37,319 bases of DNA from Rhizobium sp. Leaf453 (GCF_001425605.1 NZ_LMRG01000011.1:1-37319); one strand, 5' to 3'; shown: positions 1-8,161, numbered from the stretch's first letter. Notes: a model not told the origin generated them from the letters alone. Program-made: numbers and translations.

Positions 1-69
1 CCACCATGGCCGCGCCCTCTGCCCGCGCGGCCGTCTTCGAGACAGAAACCGTTTCCGCCCCGCAACCCG

Positions 70-112
70 TATCCTCAGCTTCGGTGCATGGCTTTAGCCC
101 CGTTACATTTTC
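70..112 (-). other. Short 23S rRNA-like segment
   Basis: Read on the minus strand, about 40 bases match the bacterial 23S rRNA segment just 3' of the GTPase-associated centre (domain II), including the strings ATGTAACGGGGCTAAA and CCATGCACCGAAGCTG. Against the E. coli sequence as I remember it there are only a few differences. Neither flank continues like 23S rRNA, so this is a fragment and not an rRNA gene. Whether it is a transferred scrap, part of a structured RNA or an assembly artefact cannot be told from the window. Confidence 0.5.
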
Positions 113-424
113 CCCAGAACCCCAAACTCAACCCTCAAGTCTCTCAAGAAACTCCAGAGCGAGTTCGTCGGTCGCCAGCAGCGCCGCCGCCCTCGTTGGT
201 GAGCGGTTTATAGTCCGAGGCCTCGTTCATAGTCAACGGCTTTTTTGAAAAAAATGACAGTTTTTTGACAAAGCCTTGTAGCGCAAGGGTTTGCGGCAGT
301 GCGAAAGTTTCAGGTGCACCGCCGAACGGGGGAAATCACAATTTCGCCCTCACTTTTTCACAATGCGGGCTCTAAACAGACCAGTGCGGATTGCGTCGTG
401 CTTCGAAAAAGGTCGTCTCCCGCC

Positions 425-454
425 CTCTCTATAGGGACAACGCTTTATAGAGAG
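425..454. promoter_or_regulatory. Perfect 9-bp inverted repeat, possible operator
   Basis: CTCTCTATA at 425-433 is repeated in inverse orientation as TATAGAGAG at 446-454, with a 12-base spacer. It lies 136 bases before the M23 peptidase start. The symmetry and AT-rich centre fit a dimeric repressor site or a structure in the mRNA leader. No T-tract follows, so it does not look like an intrinsic terminator. Confidence 0.35.
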
Positions 455-589
455 GTGCATTGCGGCGGTGTTCCGCGCGTACCCGCCGTTCCGTTTGACT
501 CGCAGGCATGAAAGATGCACATCTTCGCACAACATATCGACGCCATAATAAGAAACAGCGCGTAACCCAGGGATCCCATTCTAGTTGGC

Positions 590-2560
590 ATGACCACGGA
601 CAAGACCATGATACGGTCGCTCGGCAACGAGCCCCCGATCCTTGCGGATGGACGCAGGGCACCCGACCGGCGCGAGATTTCTCTGCGCTGGCTTTCGGGC
701 ACCTTCCTGACAGGCATTACCTCGAGCCTTCTGATGGGCGTTGCCTTGTTTGCAGCGCTCGACGGCCGACAGCAGCTTGCCATCCCGGCCGAAGCCTATG
801 CAGCGGTGATGGACCCGTCCGCCCGCGGCAGCCAGCCGACGGCCGCCGCCAAGCGCGGCAACCGCGTCCTGACGCCCAACATCGTCGCCAAGCCGTCCGA
901 CCGGACGATCATGGAAGTCTCGACGATGATCCGCGACGGCGACAAGGAAGTCGTCCGCCGCCAGCCTTTCGCGCATGTGAAGATGACGCTTGCCGCCAAT
1001 CATCAGGCAGCCGAAAAATATCCCTCCTTCGACCCGCTGGCGATCTTCTCCAGTGACGAGGCGAAGGACGCCCCGCCCGTCAGCCGCACGGGCACGATCT
1101 ACGGATCGGATGTCGAATCCGAGGTCGCGCTGAAGACGGTCGATTTCCCGCTCAAGGGTTCGACGCTGAAATTCGCACCGTCGATGTCGATGGACGAGGT
1201 CGAGGAAAATGTCCGCACCAACGGGTCGGTCCTGACCGACGGCAACACCCAGCTTGCCTCGCTCTTCTATGTCGATCCGCGCCGCTTCGCCTCCGATGCT
1301 TCCGACCTCGACCTGATACAGGGCCTGTCGGCCCGCGTCGTCGAGGAGAACATGACGGTTGCCGCTCCCGAGAGCACGACGGACCAGACGACCGAATATG
1401 CCGACGACGTCATTCCGGTCCGCCGGGCGACACCGATCGCCGCCGTTCTCATCAACGCCGGCTATGGCAAGGCGCAGGCCGAGGATCTCGCCGGCTATTT
1501 GCGGCCGGCGCTCGATGCGACGGACCTGCAGGAAGGCGATGTCCTGCGTATCGGCATCATCCAGAAAGGTGAGAACGAGGAAGCCAAGGTGGTGCGCGCC
1601 ACCGTCTATTCGCGCGGCGCCCATGTCTTTACCATGGCGCTCGATGACACCGGCAATTTCGTCAAGGGCTACGAGCCGGCGCCGCTGGCTGCCGTTGCCA
1701 GCGCCTTTGACGATACCGGCACGCCGGCGATCAGTGCCGGCCGCGACCTGCCCCGGGTCTATGACGGCGTCTACCGTGCCGCTCTGTCCTACGGCATGAA
1801 TTCCACCATGGTGGCGCAGATCATCAAGCTTCTGGCCAGCAATGTCGATTTCCAGGCCCAGTTGAAACCCACCGACAGCCTCGAAGCCTTCTTCTCTGTT
1901 GCCGACGAGAGCGGCAAGGCAACCGACGACAGCGAACTTCTCTACGTCAACGCCAAATTCGGCGATGCGCAGACGAAATTCTACCGGTTCCAGGATCCGG
2001 AAGACAATTCGATCGATTATTACAACGAGCAGGGCAAGAGCATCCGCCAGTTCCTGCTGCGCAATCCCGTACCGAACGGCACCTTCCGGTCTGGCTTCGG
2101 CATGCGCCGTCATCCGATCCTCGGCTTCTCACGCATGCATACCGGTGTCGACTGGGCAGCGCCCCGTGGCACGCCAATCATCGCAGCCGGCAATGGCGTC
2201 GTTGAAAAGGCCGGCTGGGATTCTGGCGGTTACGGCAACCAGACGCTGATCCGCCATGCCAATGGCTATGTCTCGTCCTACAATCACCAGAGCGCCATCG
2301 CCAAGGGTGTCAGCGTCGGGTCGAAGGTCGTGCAAGGTCAGGTGATCGGCTGGGTCGGCACGACCGGCCTGTCGACCGGTCCACACCTGCATTACGAACT
2401 GATCGTAAACGGCAACCGCGTCGATCCCCTGCGTATTCGCCTGCCCGGCGGCAAATCCCTTGACGGCCAGGCATTGGCACAGTTCGAGGAAGAACGCACC
2501 CGCATCGACGAATTGCTGGCCAAGGACAATGGCACGGCGGAAGTGGCCGCGGCGCAGTAA
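590..2560 (+). CDS. M23-family zinc metallopeptidase, membrane-anchored
   Basis: A 656-residue protein. It has a short cytoplasmic N-terminus, one membrane segment near residues 38-58, and a long periplasmic region with a putative LysM/OapA-like domain around residues 275-360. The C-terminal M23 (LytM/peptidase M23) domain spans about residues 490-625. Zinc ligands are visible as His517 and Asp521 (MHTGVD) and the HLH pair His599/His601, with His566 in the usual accessory position. M23 enzymes of this type cleave peptidoglycan cross-bridges; all key residues are present, so it should be active rather than a degenerate EnvC-like activator. The nearest downstream gene is convergent (25 bases away), so it is probably transcribed alone. 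A second ATG six codons in is an alternative start. The exact peptide bond cleaved cannot be inferred. Confidence 0.9.
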   Translation: MTTDKTMIRSLGNEPPILADGRRAPDRREISLRWLSGTFLTGITSSLLMGVALFAALDGRQQLAIPAEAYAAVMDPSARGSQPTAAAKRGNRVLTPNIVAKPSDRTIMEVSTMIRDGDKEVVRRQPFAHVKMTLAANHQAAEKYPSFDPLAIFSSDEAKDAPPVSRTGTIYGSDVESEVALKTVDFPLKGSTLKFAPSMSMDEVEENVRTNGSVLTDGNTQLASLFYVDPRRFASDASDLDLIQGLSARVVEENMTVAAPESTTDQTTEYADDVIPVRRATPIAAVLINAGYGKAQAEDLAGYLRPALDATDLQEGDVLRIGIIQKGENEEAKVVRATVYSRGAHVFTMALDDTGNFVKGYEPAPLAAVASAFDDTGTPAISAGRDLPRVYDGVYRAALSYGMNSTMVAQIIKLLASNVDFQAQLKPTDSLEAFFSVADESGKATDDSELLYVNAKFGDAQTKFYRFQDPEDNSIDYYNEQGKSIRQFLLRNPVPNGTFRSGFGMRRHPILGFSRMHTGVDWAAPRGTPIIAAGNGVVEKAGWDSGGYGNQTLIRHANGYVSSYNHQSAIAKGVSVGSKVVQGQVIGWVGTTGLSTGPHLHYELIVNGNRVDPLRIRLPGGKSLDGQALAQFEEERTRIDELLAKDNGTAEVAAAQ

Positions 2561-2585
2561 CGCCACGGCCCTAGTCAGTTCCTGC

Positions 2586-2915
2586 TTATCGCTTGCGGTA
2601 CAGGATCATGCCGCCGTGATGAAGAACCCCGTCGATGAAATCGCCATCCGCGGTAAATCCCGTATCATCCCAATATTCGATATGGTCGCCGCTCACCTCG
2701 TAACGCCCCTGATAGGCGCTCTCGCGAGTGCCGCGCGCTTCGTCATAGCGGCCGTTGGCGAGCAGTTCGTGGCGGACACGCCCATCCTTCGTCACCCAGA
2801 GGCCGACATAGGGATGCGGTTCGGTCGTTGCGTTCATCATCTTGTCCTCGATTTGGGCCATGGCGGCGCCTGTCAGCGCCGCCGCTATGGATAGGGTCGC
2901 GATGGTCCTGATCAT
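2586..2915 (-). CDS. Secreted Atu4866-like protein
   Basis: A 109-residue protein with a typical Sec signal peptide (hydrophobic residues about 4-19, cleavage near AMA-Q). The rest resembles the small beta-barrel family named after Agrobacterium protein Atu4866: PYVGLWVTKDGRVRHEL near the start, then GRYDEARG, YQGRYEV and YWDDTGFTADGDF. In some proteins of this family the domain follows a short-chain dehydrogenase system. Here too it is coupled: its ATG shares one base with the TGA stop of the upstream dehydrogenase gene (TGATG), so the two are almost certainly translated together. The biochemical function of the family is unknown to me; the lipocalin-like shape suggests ligand binding, but that is inference. 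Confidence 0.75.
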   Translation of the reverse strand: MIRTIATLSIAAALTGAAMAQIEDKMMNATTEPHPYVGLWVTKDGRVRHELLANGRYDEARGTRESAYQGRYEVSGDHIEYWDDTGFTADGDFIDGVLHHGGMILYRKR

Positions 2916-3643
2916 CAGTGACCTGCCCGTGTCGGACGCACGACGATCTCGTTGACATCGACATCATCCGGCTGCTCGATCGCAAAGCGCACGGCCCGGC
3001 CGATCGCATCCGGCTGCAGCGCGATGGCGCGGTAGGTCTTCATCGCCTCGGCGGCGGCCGGATCGGTGATTGTTCCCGCCAGTTCGCTCTCGACGACACC
3101 CGGATGGATGCAGGTGACGCGGATATCGTCCCGCTCCTGCCGCAGACCATCGGAAATCGCCCGCACCGCAAACTTGGTGGCGCAGTAGACGGCGGCGGTC
3201 GGAACCACGCCAAGCGCCCCGATCGAGGCGATGTTGATCACATGGCCGGAACCGCGCTCCGTCATCTCCGGTAGGACGGCGGCAATTCCGTGAAGAACGC
3301 CCTTGATATTGACGTCGATCATCTGGTCCCATTCATCGACCTTCATCGACGCCATCAGCGACAGCGGCATGATGCCGGCATTGTTGACAATGACATCCAC
3401 CTGACCGAAAGCCTGCCGTGCCGCTTCGGCAAAGGCGGCCATGTCCGCCTGATCGGTGACATCGACCCGGCGCGTTTCTACCGTGCCGCCGGCGGCGCGG
3501 ATTTCTTTGGCCAGCGCATCCAGCCTGTCGGTGCGGCGCGCACCGAGCATCAGCCTGTAGCCGGGACGGCCAAGTTCACGGGCAATTCCCGCGCCGATCC
3601 CGCTGGAAGCGCCGGTGATGAGAACGGTTTTTTCGTCTGACAT
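2915..3643 (-). CDS. Short-chain dehydrogenase/reductase (SDR)
   Basis: A 242-residue classical SDR that oxidises or reduces an unidentified alcohol/carbonyl using NAD(P). Visible motifs are TGASSGIG (residues 10-17, cofactor loop), NNAG (87-90) and the catalytic Ser140, Tyr153 and Lys157. An in-frame ATG seven codons upstream exists, but I start at 3643 because GGAAGGAAAG lies directly before this ATG. The gene is divergent from a LysR regulator 107 bases away, the usual layout for a LysR-controlled target, and its stop overlaps the start of the Atu4866-like gene. The substrate cannot be predicted from the sequence. Confidence 0.9.
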   Translation of the reverse strand: MSDEKTVLITGASSGIGAGIARELGRPGYRLMLGARRTDRLDALAKEIRAAGGTVETRRVDVTDQADMAAFAEAARQAFGQVDVIVNNAGIMPLSLMASMKVDEWDQMIDVNIKGVLHGIAAVLPEMTERGSGHVINIASIGALGVVPTAAVYCATKFAVRAISDGLRQERDDIRVTCIHPGVVESELAGTITDPAAAEAMKTYRAIALQPDAIGRAVRFAIEQPDDVDVNEIVVRPTRAGH

Positions 3644-3750
3644 GATCTTTCCTTCCTGTTTCAAGCATTGTGCTTGCGGACAAGGTAAGCGCGGATCATT
3701 GTTGCGATAAGCCGCTCATTCATGACTTCGGTGGCAAGGAAAACTAACCA

Positions 3751-4644
3751 ATGCAGCCTGACCTGAACGCCCTATCCGTTTTCGCCGTTGTCGCGGAGGA
3801 GCGCAGTTTTCGCGCCGCCGCCGACAGGCTGGGCGTGACCCGCTCTGCCGTCAGCCAGACGATCTCGAAACTGGAAGAGACGCTCGGCATCCTTCTGGTA
3901 CGGCGCACGACCCGCAGCGTTGGTCTCACCGAGGAAGGGCAAAGGCTATGCGACGACATCGGCCCTGCCATCGCCGATCTGTCCACTGCCCTGTCGACGC
4001 TTGCCGACATGCGCGGCCATCCGCGCGGACAGTTGCGGCTGGCTGTCTCGTCGATTGCGGAAAATTTCCTCTCCGGTGATCTTCTGGCCGCCTTTGCCGA
4101 TGCCAATCCGGATGTGCAGATCGATATCACCGTCACCGACGAGGAATTCGATATCGTCGCCGAGGGCTATGATGCCGGCGTCCGTCTTGGCGAAGTGATC
4201 GCGCAGGACATGATCGCCGTGCCGGTCTCGGGACCGCAACGGCAGCTTGCCGTCTGTGCGCCGCGCTATCTGGAAAAGACGCCGCCCCCCGCCCATCCCC
4301 GCGATCTCGTCCGGCATCGCTGCATCGGCTGGCGGCCCGGCCCGGGCATCGCGCCCTATCGCTGGGAGTTTACCGAGGATGGCAAGGATTTCAGCGTGGC
4401 GGTGGAACCGGAATTCACCACCAACGACATGCGTCTCATGGTCCGGCTTGCGCTTTCCGGCGCCGGCATCACCTGCGGCATGGAGGAGACTTTTCGTCCC
4501 CTGATCGATCAGGGCGCGCTGGTTCCGCTGCTGGAAGACTACAGCCCGCCCTTTGCCGGCTTCTACCTCTATTACCCCAACCGCCGCAACCTGACGCCGA
4601 AGCTCAGAGCTTTGCTTGACTGGGTGAAGCGCATACGGACATAG
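3751..4644 (+). CDS. LysR-family transcriptional regulator
   Basis: A 297-residue LysR-type regulator. The winged helix-turn-helix occupies about residues 5-64 (FRAAADRLGVTRSAVSQTIS, then LLVRRTTRSVGLTEEG), followed by a periplasmic-binding-protein-like effector domain from about residue 92. Divergent from the SDR/Atu4866-like pair, which it probably controls through the 107-base intergenic region. The next gene downstream encodes a clear paralogue, sharing the VAEERSF and RTTRSV motifs and the P-x-G-x-x-x-YYP-x-RR near the C-terminus, so the two seem to come from a local duplication. Start preceded by AAGGA 11 bases upstream. The inducer is unknown. Confidence 0.9.
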   Translation: MQPDLNALSVFAVVAEERSFRAAADRLGVTRSAVSQTISKLEETLGILLVRRTTRSVGLTEEGQRLCDDIGPAIADLSTALSTLADMRGHPRGQLRLAVSSIAENFLSGDLLAAFADANPDVQIDITVTDEEFDIVAEGYDAGVRLGEVIAQDMIAVPVSGPQRQLAVCAPRYLEKTPPPAHPRDLVRHRCIGWRPGPGIAPYRWEFTEDGKDFSVAVEPEFTTNDMRLMVRLALSGAGITCGMEETFRPLIDQGALVPLLEDYSPPFAGFYLYYPNRRNLTPKLRALLDWVKRIRT

Positions 4645-4747
4645 GGCGCTGAAACTCCTCGCCCCACCTCCCGTTGAAACATGGATAAACCGAGCATAAA
4701 TGGAGTTGAGATCACAATCGATTTCCATTGTTGAAAGCCTGTCAGAA

Positions 4748-5704
4748 ATGAAACGCCACGATCTCGATGATCTCGCGGCCTTTGCGATCGTCGCCGAAGA
4801 ACGCAGTTTCACCCGGGCGGCGGCGCGGCTCGGCATGTCGTCGTCCGGTGTCAGCCACATGATGCGGCTGCTGGAAGCCCGGCTTGGTGTGCGACTGCTG
4901 GCCCGCACTACGCGCAGCGTCGCAACCACCGAAGCGGGCGAGCGGTTACTGGACACACTGCGTCCGGCATTTGCAGAGATCGATCGCGGATTGCAGTCGC
5001 TGGGAGAGCTTCGGGAAAAGCCGTCCGGCACGGTACGTATCACCGCCGGCAAGCATGCTGCCCTCTCGCTTGTTGCACCGATACTGCCGCGTTTTCATAC
5101 AGATTATCCCGACATCAGGATCGAACTGATCGTCAGCGAGCGCCTTGACGATATCGTCGCATCACGGTTCGATGCCGGTATCCGGTTTGGCGAACGGATC
5201 GACCGGGACATGATCGGCGTCAGGATCGGGCCGGACCTTCGCGCGGCCGTCGTCGCGGCGCCGTCCTATTTTGCCCGCCGCCCTCCGCCGCTGACCCTCA
5301 AGGATCTCGCGAACCACGACTGCGTCAACTATCACATGCCGTCGGCGGGACGGCCGTATCTGTGGGAGTTCGAGGAGGATGGTCGTGACGTCGAAGTCAG
5401 CGTCAACGGCAGCTTCGTCGTCAACGATCTCGAGATGATGATCTCGGCTGCCCTTGCCGGCACCGGCCTCGTCTACCTTTTCGAGGATGTCGCCAGGGAG
5501 CATCTGGAAAGCGGGCGCCTCGTCCGGGTGCTGGAACCCTATTGCAAACCGTTTTCAGGCTATTCCATCTATTATCCGAGCCGGCGACAGATGCCGCCGG
5601 CTCTTTCGGCCTTTGTCGAAGCGCTGCGATCGAACCTGCGCGCGATGCAGGATCAGGCTGCCTCGGCAGCGGGCATCGACGCCATGTCGATCACGAACCG
5701 GTAG
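4748..5704 (+). CDS. LysR-family transcriptional regulator (paralogue of upstream gene)
   Basis: A 318-residue LysR-type regulator when started at ATG 4748. The frame is open from an ATG at 4700, but the family usually begins just before the helix-turn-helix (FTRAAARLGMSSSGVSHMM), so the shorter start is preferred; its Shine-Dalgarno site is weak. The effector-binding domain follows from about residue 90. It is similar throughout to the LysR encoded immediately upstream. Its last 52 bases overlap the 3' end of the convergent alcohol dehydrogenase gene, so the C-terminal tail after the conserved YYPSRRQMPP is encoded antisense to that gene. The target may be the dehydrogenase, but there is no shared promoter region to support this. 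Confidence 0.85.
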   Translation: MKRHDLDDLAAFAIVAEERSFTRAAARLGMSSSGVSHMMRLLEARLGVRLLARTTRSVATTEAGERLLDTLRPAFAEIDRGLQSLGELREKPSGTVRITAGKHAALSLVAPILPRFHTDYPDIRIELIVSERLDDIVASRFDAGIRFGERIDRDMIGVRIGPDLRAAVVAAPSYFARRPPPLTLKDLANHDCVNYHMPSAGRPYLWEFEEDGRDVEVSVNGSFVVNDLEMMISAALAGTGLVYLFEDVAREHLESGRLVRVLEPYCKPFSGYSIYYPSRRQMPPALSAFVEALRSNLRAMQDQAASAAGIDAMSITNR

Positions 5705-6711
5705 CGAACGTCACCCCGCTCCAGCCGTTCGAACGCCTTGCCGATATCCGCAATGGAAATCATCTCGCATTCCGGCAGGATGTTCTTGCGCGCGCAGAAA
5801 TCCAGCATTTCCTGGGTCTGGCGAATGCCGCCGCTCGGCGTGCCGGCAATGCGCCGCCGCCCCATGATCAGGCGCAGATTGTTGAACTTCGGCGTATCGA
5901 CCAGCGAGCCGGCGATCACCAGCGTTCCGTCAGCGTCCAAGAGATCGAGATAAGGCCCGAGGTCATGTTCATAGGGCACGGTGTCGATGATCACGTCGAA
6001 GGCGAAAGCCGCCGATGCCATCTGCTCCGGCGAAGTCGACAGCAACACCTTGTCGGCGCCCAGTTGATGTGCGGTATCAACCTTCCCTTCCGAGCGAGTG
6101 AGCACGGTAACTTCGGCACCGAGAGCCGAGGCAAATTTCACCGCAAGATGGCCAAGGCCGCCGAGCCCGATCACGCCGACCCGGCTGCCCGGGCCGACAT
6201 TCCAGTTTCGCAGCGGCGAATAGACGGTGATACCGGCGCAAAGCAGCGGCCCGGCACGCGACAGGTCCAGTCCATCCGGCATGCGCAGCAAGAAGTCTTC
6301 GCGCGCCACGATATAGTTGGAATAACCCCCATAGGTGATGTCGCCGGATATCCGGTCCTGGCCGTTATAGGTGACGGTCACGCCTTCCCGGCACATCTGT
6401 TCCTCGTGGCGACGGCATTGCTCGCAAGCCATGCAACTATCGACGATCGTGCCGATCGCGACATTGTCGCCGACCTTGAAACGCGAGACATCGCTACCAA
6501 CAGCGGAAACCCGGCCGACGATTTCGTGCCCCGGCACCACGGGATAGACCGAAAAGCCCCAGTCGTTGCGGGCCATGTGCAGGTCCGTGTGGCAGACGCC
6601 ACAATAGAGGATGTCGATCGCAACATCATCGGCGCGAAGGGCGCGACGCTCGAACGAAAAGGGTTGTAACGGCGTGTTCGCATCGGTAGCGGCATATCCG
6701 GAGGTTTTCAA
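5653..6711 (-). CDS. Zinc-dependent NAD(P) alcohol dehydrogenase (CAD/YahK type)
   Basis: A 352-residue medium-chain dehydrogenase of the cinnamyl-alcohol-dehydrogenase-like subgroup. Catalytic zinc ligands are Cys40, His62 (GHE) and Cys158. Structural zinc cysteines are 93, 96, 99 and 107. The cofactor fold carries GLGGLG at 182-187, followed by TRSEGK, which favours NADP. It probably reduces aldehydes to alcohols. The start is TTG, chosen because AAGGA stands eight bases upstream and no in-frame ATG precedes it; an ATG in that spacer is out of frame and stops at once. The 3' end overlaps a convergent LysR gene by 52 bases. Confidence 0.9.
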   Translation of the reverse strand: MKTSGYAATDANTPLQPFSFERRALRADDVAIDILYCGVCHTDLHMARNDWGFSVYPVVPGHEIVGRVSAVGSDVSRFKVGDNVAIGTIVDSCMACEQCRRHEEQMCREGVTVTYNGQDRISGDITYGGYSNYIVAREDFLLRMPDGLDLSRAGPLLCAGITVYSPLRNWNVGPGSRVGVIGLGGLGHLAVKFASALGAEVTVLTRSEGKVDTAHQLGADKVLLSTSPEQMASAAFAFDVIIDTVPYEHDLGPYLDLLDADGTLVIAGSLVDTPKFNNLRLIMGRRRIAGTPSGGIRQTQEMLDFCARKNILPECEMISIADIGKAFERLERGDVRYRFVIDMASMPAAEAA

Positions 6712-6719
6712 TGGCTCAT

Positions 6720-6729
6720 CCTTGCAAGG
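6720..6729. promoter_or_regulatory. 10-bp palindrome in the dehydrogenase leader
   Basis: CCTTGCAAGG is a perfect palindrome ending nine bases before the TTG start of the alcohol dehydrogenase and includes its Shine-Dalgarno AAGG. A hairpin or bound protein here would affect initiation. The rest of 6712-7007 shows nothing distinct apart from the divergent promoters it must contain. Confidence 0.25.
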
Positions 6730-7007
6730 CTGGTGAAGATCGCGTCGGGTGCGCAGACCGCACCTGCTGCTGATATGGTTCCGCGATTGCCTGCGATTAG
6801 TGCCCTGTTCCGGGATGCGCTTATGATCTGGGCTCAGTAATCCCGACCCTCACGTCCAAACGGCTGACCTGCCGGGGCAAACAAGGACAAGCCCGCCCGC
6901 TCATCACGAAACCGTGCCCTCATGTGTTTGCCGCCGCCATTGGTTGCCGGCCGAAAACGCGCTAAGTTTCCACGCAGTTCACGATCGAATTCGGGAAGGA
7001 GATCAGC

Positions 7008-7496
7008 ATGCCTGACATTCGTTTCGAGCGCAGAACACTGCTCGCCGCCGGCGCCACCTTTGCCGTGGCCGGATTTGCAGGCTTTACAGTGCCCACCCGC
7101 GCCGCCGAGGTCGCGGCAACGCCGACTATGCGCGGCGGCGCCAATAATTACATGCCCGATGCACCGATCGTCGAGCGCATCGGCGGTGGTGGTTTCTGGA
7201 TGTCGGGCACGGTGCGTCGCGCCGGCGACGGTGCTCCGCTGGAAGGCCGGCGCATCCAGATTTGGGCGCATACGACCGAAGGCAGCGAACGGGACTGGCA
7301 CAGCCACGGCGCCACATTGACGGATGCCACGGGGGCCTTCCGGCTGGAAATGCCGCAGATCGTCCCGGCACTCGGCCAGGCGCATGCGCACCTCGTCTAT
7401 GACAGCGGCGAATACGAGACCGTTTTCCTACGCCCCCTGCTGTCGAGCCCGAAGGACACCAGCCTGGAAGCCCATTTCGTCCTGCAGCCGGCCTGA
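7008..7496 (+). CDS. Exported intradiol ring-cleavage dioxygenase-like protein
   Basis: A 162-residue protein with a twin-arginine-like leader (Arg8-Arg9 then TLLAAGATFAVAGFAGF, cleavage near residue 33). The mature part resembles a short intradiol dioxygenase fold: GTVRRAGDGAPLEGRRIQIW, then DATGAFRLEMP and AHAHL. Candidate iron ligands are Tyr48, His126 and His128, with another WHSH cluster at 97-100. The second tyrosine of the classical site (PGxY) is not evident, so catechol cleavage is uncertain. The start has a strong GGAAGGAG. The downstream gene for a ferric-reductase-like membrane protein begins 10 bases after the stop, and the two may form an extracytoplasmic redox unit. This pairing is inference. 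Confidence 0.7.
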   Translation: MPDIRFERRTLLAAGATFAVAGFAGFTVPTRAAEVAATPTMRGGANNYMPDAPIVERIGGGGFWMSGTVRRAGDGAPLEGRRIQIWAHTTEGSERDWHSHGATLTDATGAFRLEMPQIVPALGQAHAHLVYDSGEYETVFLRPLLSSPKDTSLEAHFVLQPA

Positions 7497-7506
7497 CCCC
7501 GACTTG

Positions 7507-8115
7507 ATGCACACGATCCGCGCGATGCTGATCTGGACCGGCCTGGCACTTGCGCTGGCCCTCCCGCTGACCTTGGCCGCGACCAGCGAATATCTGGCAT
7601 GGCGCGACCCGGTCTATATCGTCGCCGGCTTCGCAGGCATCGTGGCGCTTTGCTTTACCTCGGTGCAGCCCCTGCTCGCACGCGGTTGGTTGCCCGGCCT
7701 GCCGCTACCGCGCGGCCGTCCTGTTCACCACATCATCGGCATTCTGCTGGTCGCGGCGGTTGTCATTCACGTCGCCGGCCTGTGGATCACCAGCCCGCCC
7801 GACATCATCGATGCCTTACTGTTGCGCGCGCCGACCCCGTTTTCACTCTGGGGCGTCGCAGCCATGTGGGCGCTCTTCGCCGCCGCATTGCTCGCCGCCT
7901 TCCGGCGTCGCCTCCCGCCGCGTACCTGGCGAACCGTCCACATGATCCTCGTCTCCATCGTCGTGCTCGGCGGCGCAATCCACGCCATGCTGATCGAAGG
8001 CACGATGGAGATGACATCGAAAGCCCTGCTCTGTGCTCTGGCCATCGCCGCGACGGCAGCAGCAGTGGCAACCCCTTGGCTGCTGCAAAAACGGCGGGTG
8101 GCAGGAAGAAAATGA
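7507..8115 (+). CDS. Ferric-reductase-like haem-binding membrane protein
   Basis: A 202-residue protein with five to six hydrophobic helices. Two helices carry spaced histidines, His75/His88 and His145/His159, as expected for bis-His haem ligation in ferric-reductase-like transmembrane domains (PF01794, which also covers the MsrQ/YedZ type). No FAD or NAD(P) domain is present, so electrons must come from or go to a partner. It probably passes electrons across the inner membrane, and the partner suggested by context is the exported protein encoded just upstream. There is no clear Shine-Dalgarno site at 7507, consistent with translational coupling; ATG 7525 is an alternative. Confidence 0.75.
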   Translation: MHTIRAMLIWTGLALALALPLTLAATSEYLAWRDPVYIVAGFAGIVALCFTSVQPLLARGWLPGLPLPRGRPVHHIIGILLVAAVVIHVAGLWITSPPDIIDALLLRAPTPFSLWGVAAMWALFAAALLAAFRRRLPPRTWRTVHMILVSIVVLGGAIHAMLIEGTMEMTSKALLCALAIAATAAAVATPWLLQKRRVAGRK

Positions 8116-8129
8116 GCTGCCCAAAACAA

Positions 8130-8161
8130 AACCGCCCGCGACATCACTATCCCAGGCGGTT
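8130..8161 (+). terminator. Weak hairpin after the ferric-reductase-like gene
   Basis: AACCGCC (8130-8136) pairs with GGCGGTT (8155-8161) across an 18-base loop. It lies 15 bases after the upstream stop codon but lacks a T-tract, so termination is only probable. Confidence 0.3.

Larger units (their letters stand above)
1..589. other. Leader region upstream of the M23 peptidase gene; no confident gene
   Basis: No convincing gene is seen in these 589 bases. The minus strand is open in one frame from about position 133 to the left edge and has an ATG at 7 preceded by a GAGGG stretch, so a divergent gene may begin at the edge, but only seven bases of it lie inside the window. The region also holds a 23S-rRNA-like segment (70-112), a small hairpin CCTTG/CAAGG near 273-288, a TTGACA box at 265-270 without a good -10 partner, and a 9-bp inverted repeat at 425-454. 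The M23 promoter must lie here but could not be fixed. Confidence 0.4.

Noticed and set aside
146..230. 28-codon minus-strand frame starting MNEASDY
   Set aside because: Very short with no ribosome-binding site; a neighbouring frame looks equally protein-like, so no call is possible.
6..248. 80-codon plus-strand frame at the window start
   Set aside because: Ser/Ala-rich, runs through the 23S-like segment, no Shine-Dalgarno support.
581..2113. Long minus-strand open frame (510 codons) opposite the M23 peptidase
   Set aside because: It is antisense to a gene with complete catalytic motifs and has biased, family-less composition; long mirror frames are common in GC-rich DNA.
3946..5052. Minus-strand frame of 368 codons across both LysR genes
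   Set aside because: It spans two genes and their gap on the wrong strand; the translation has no family features.
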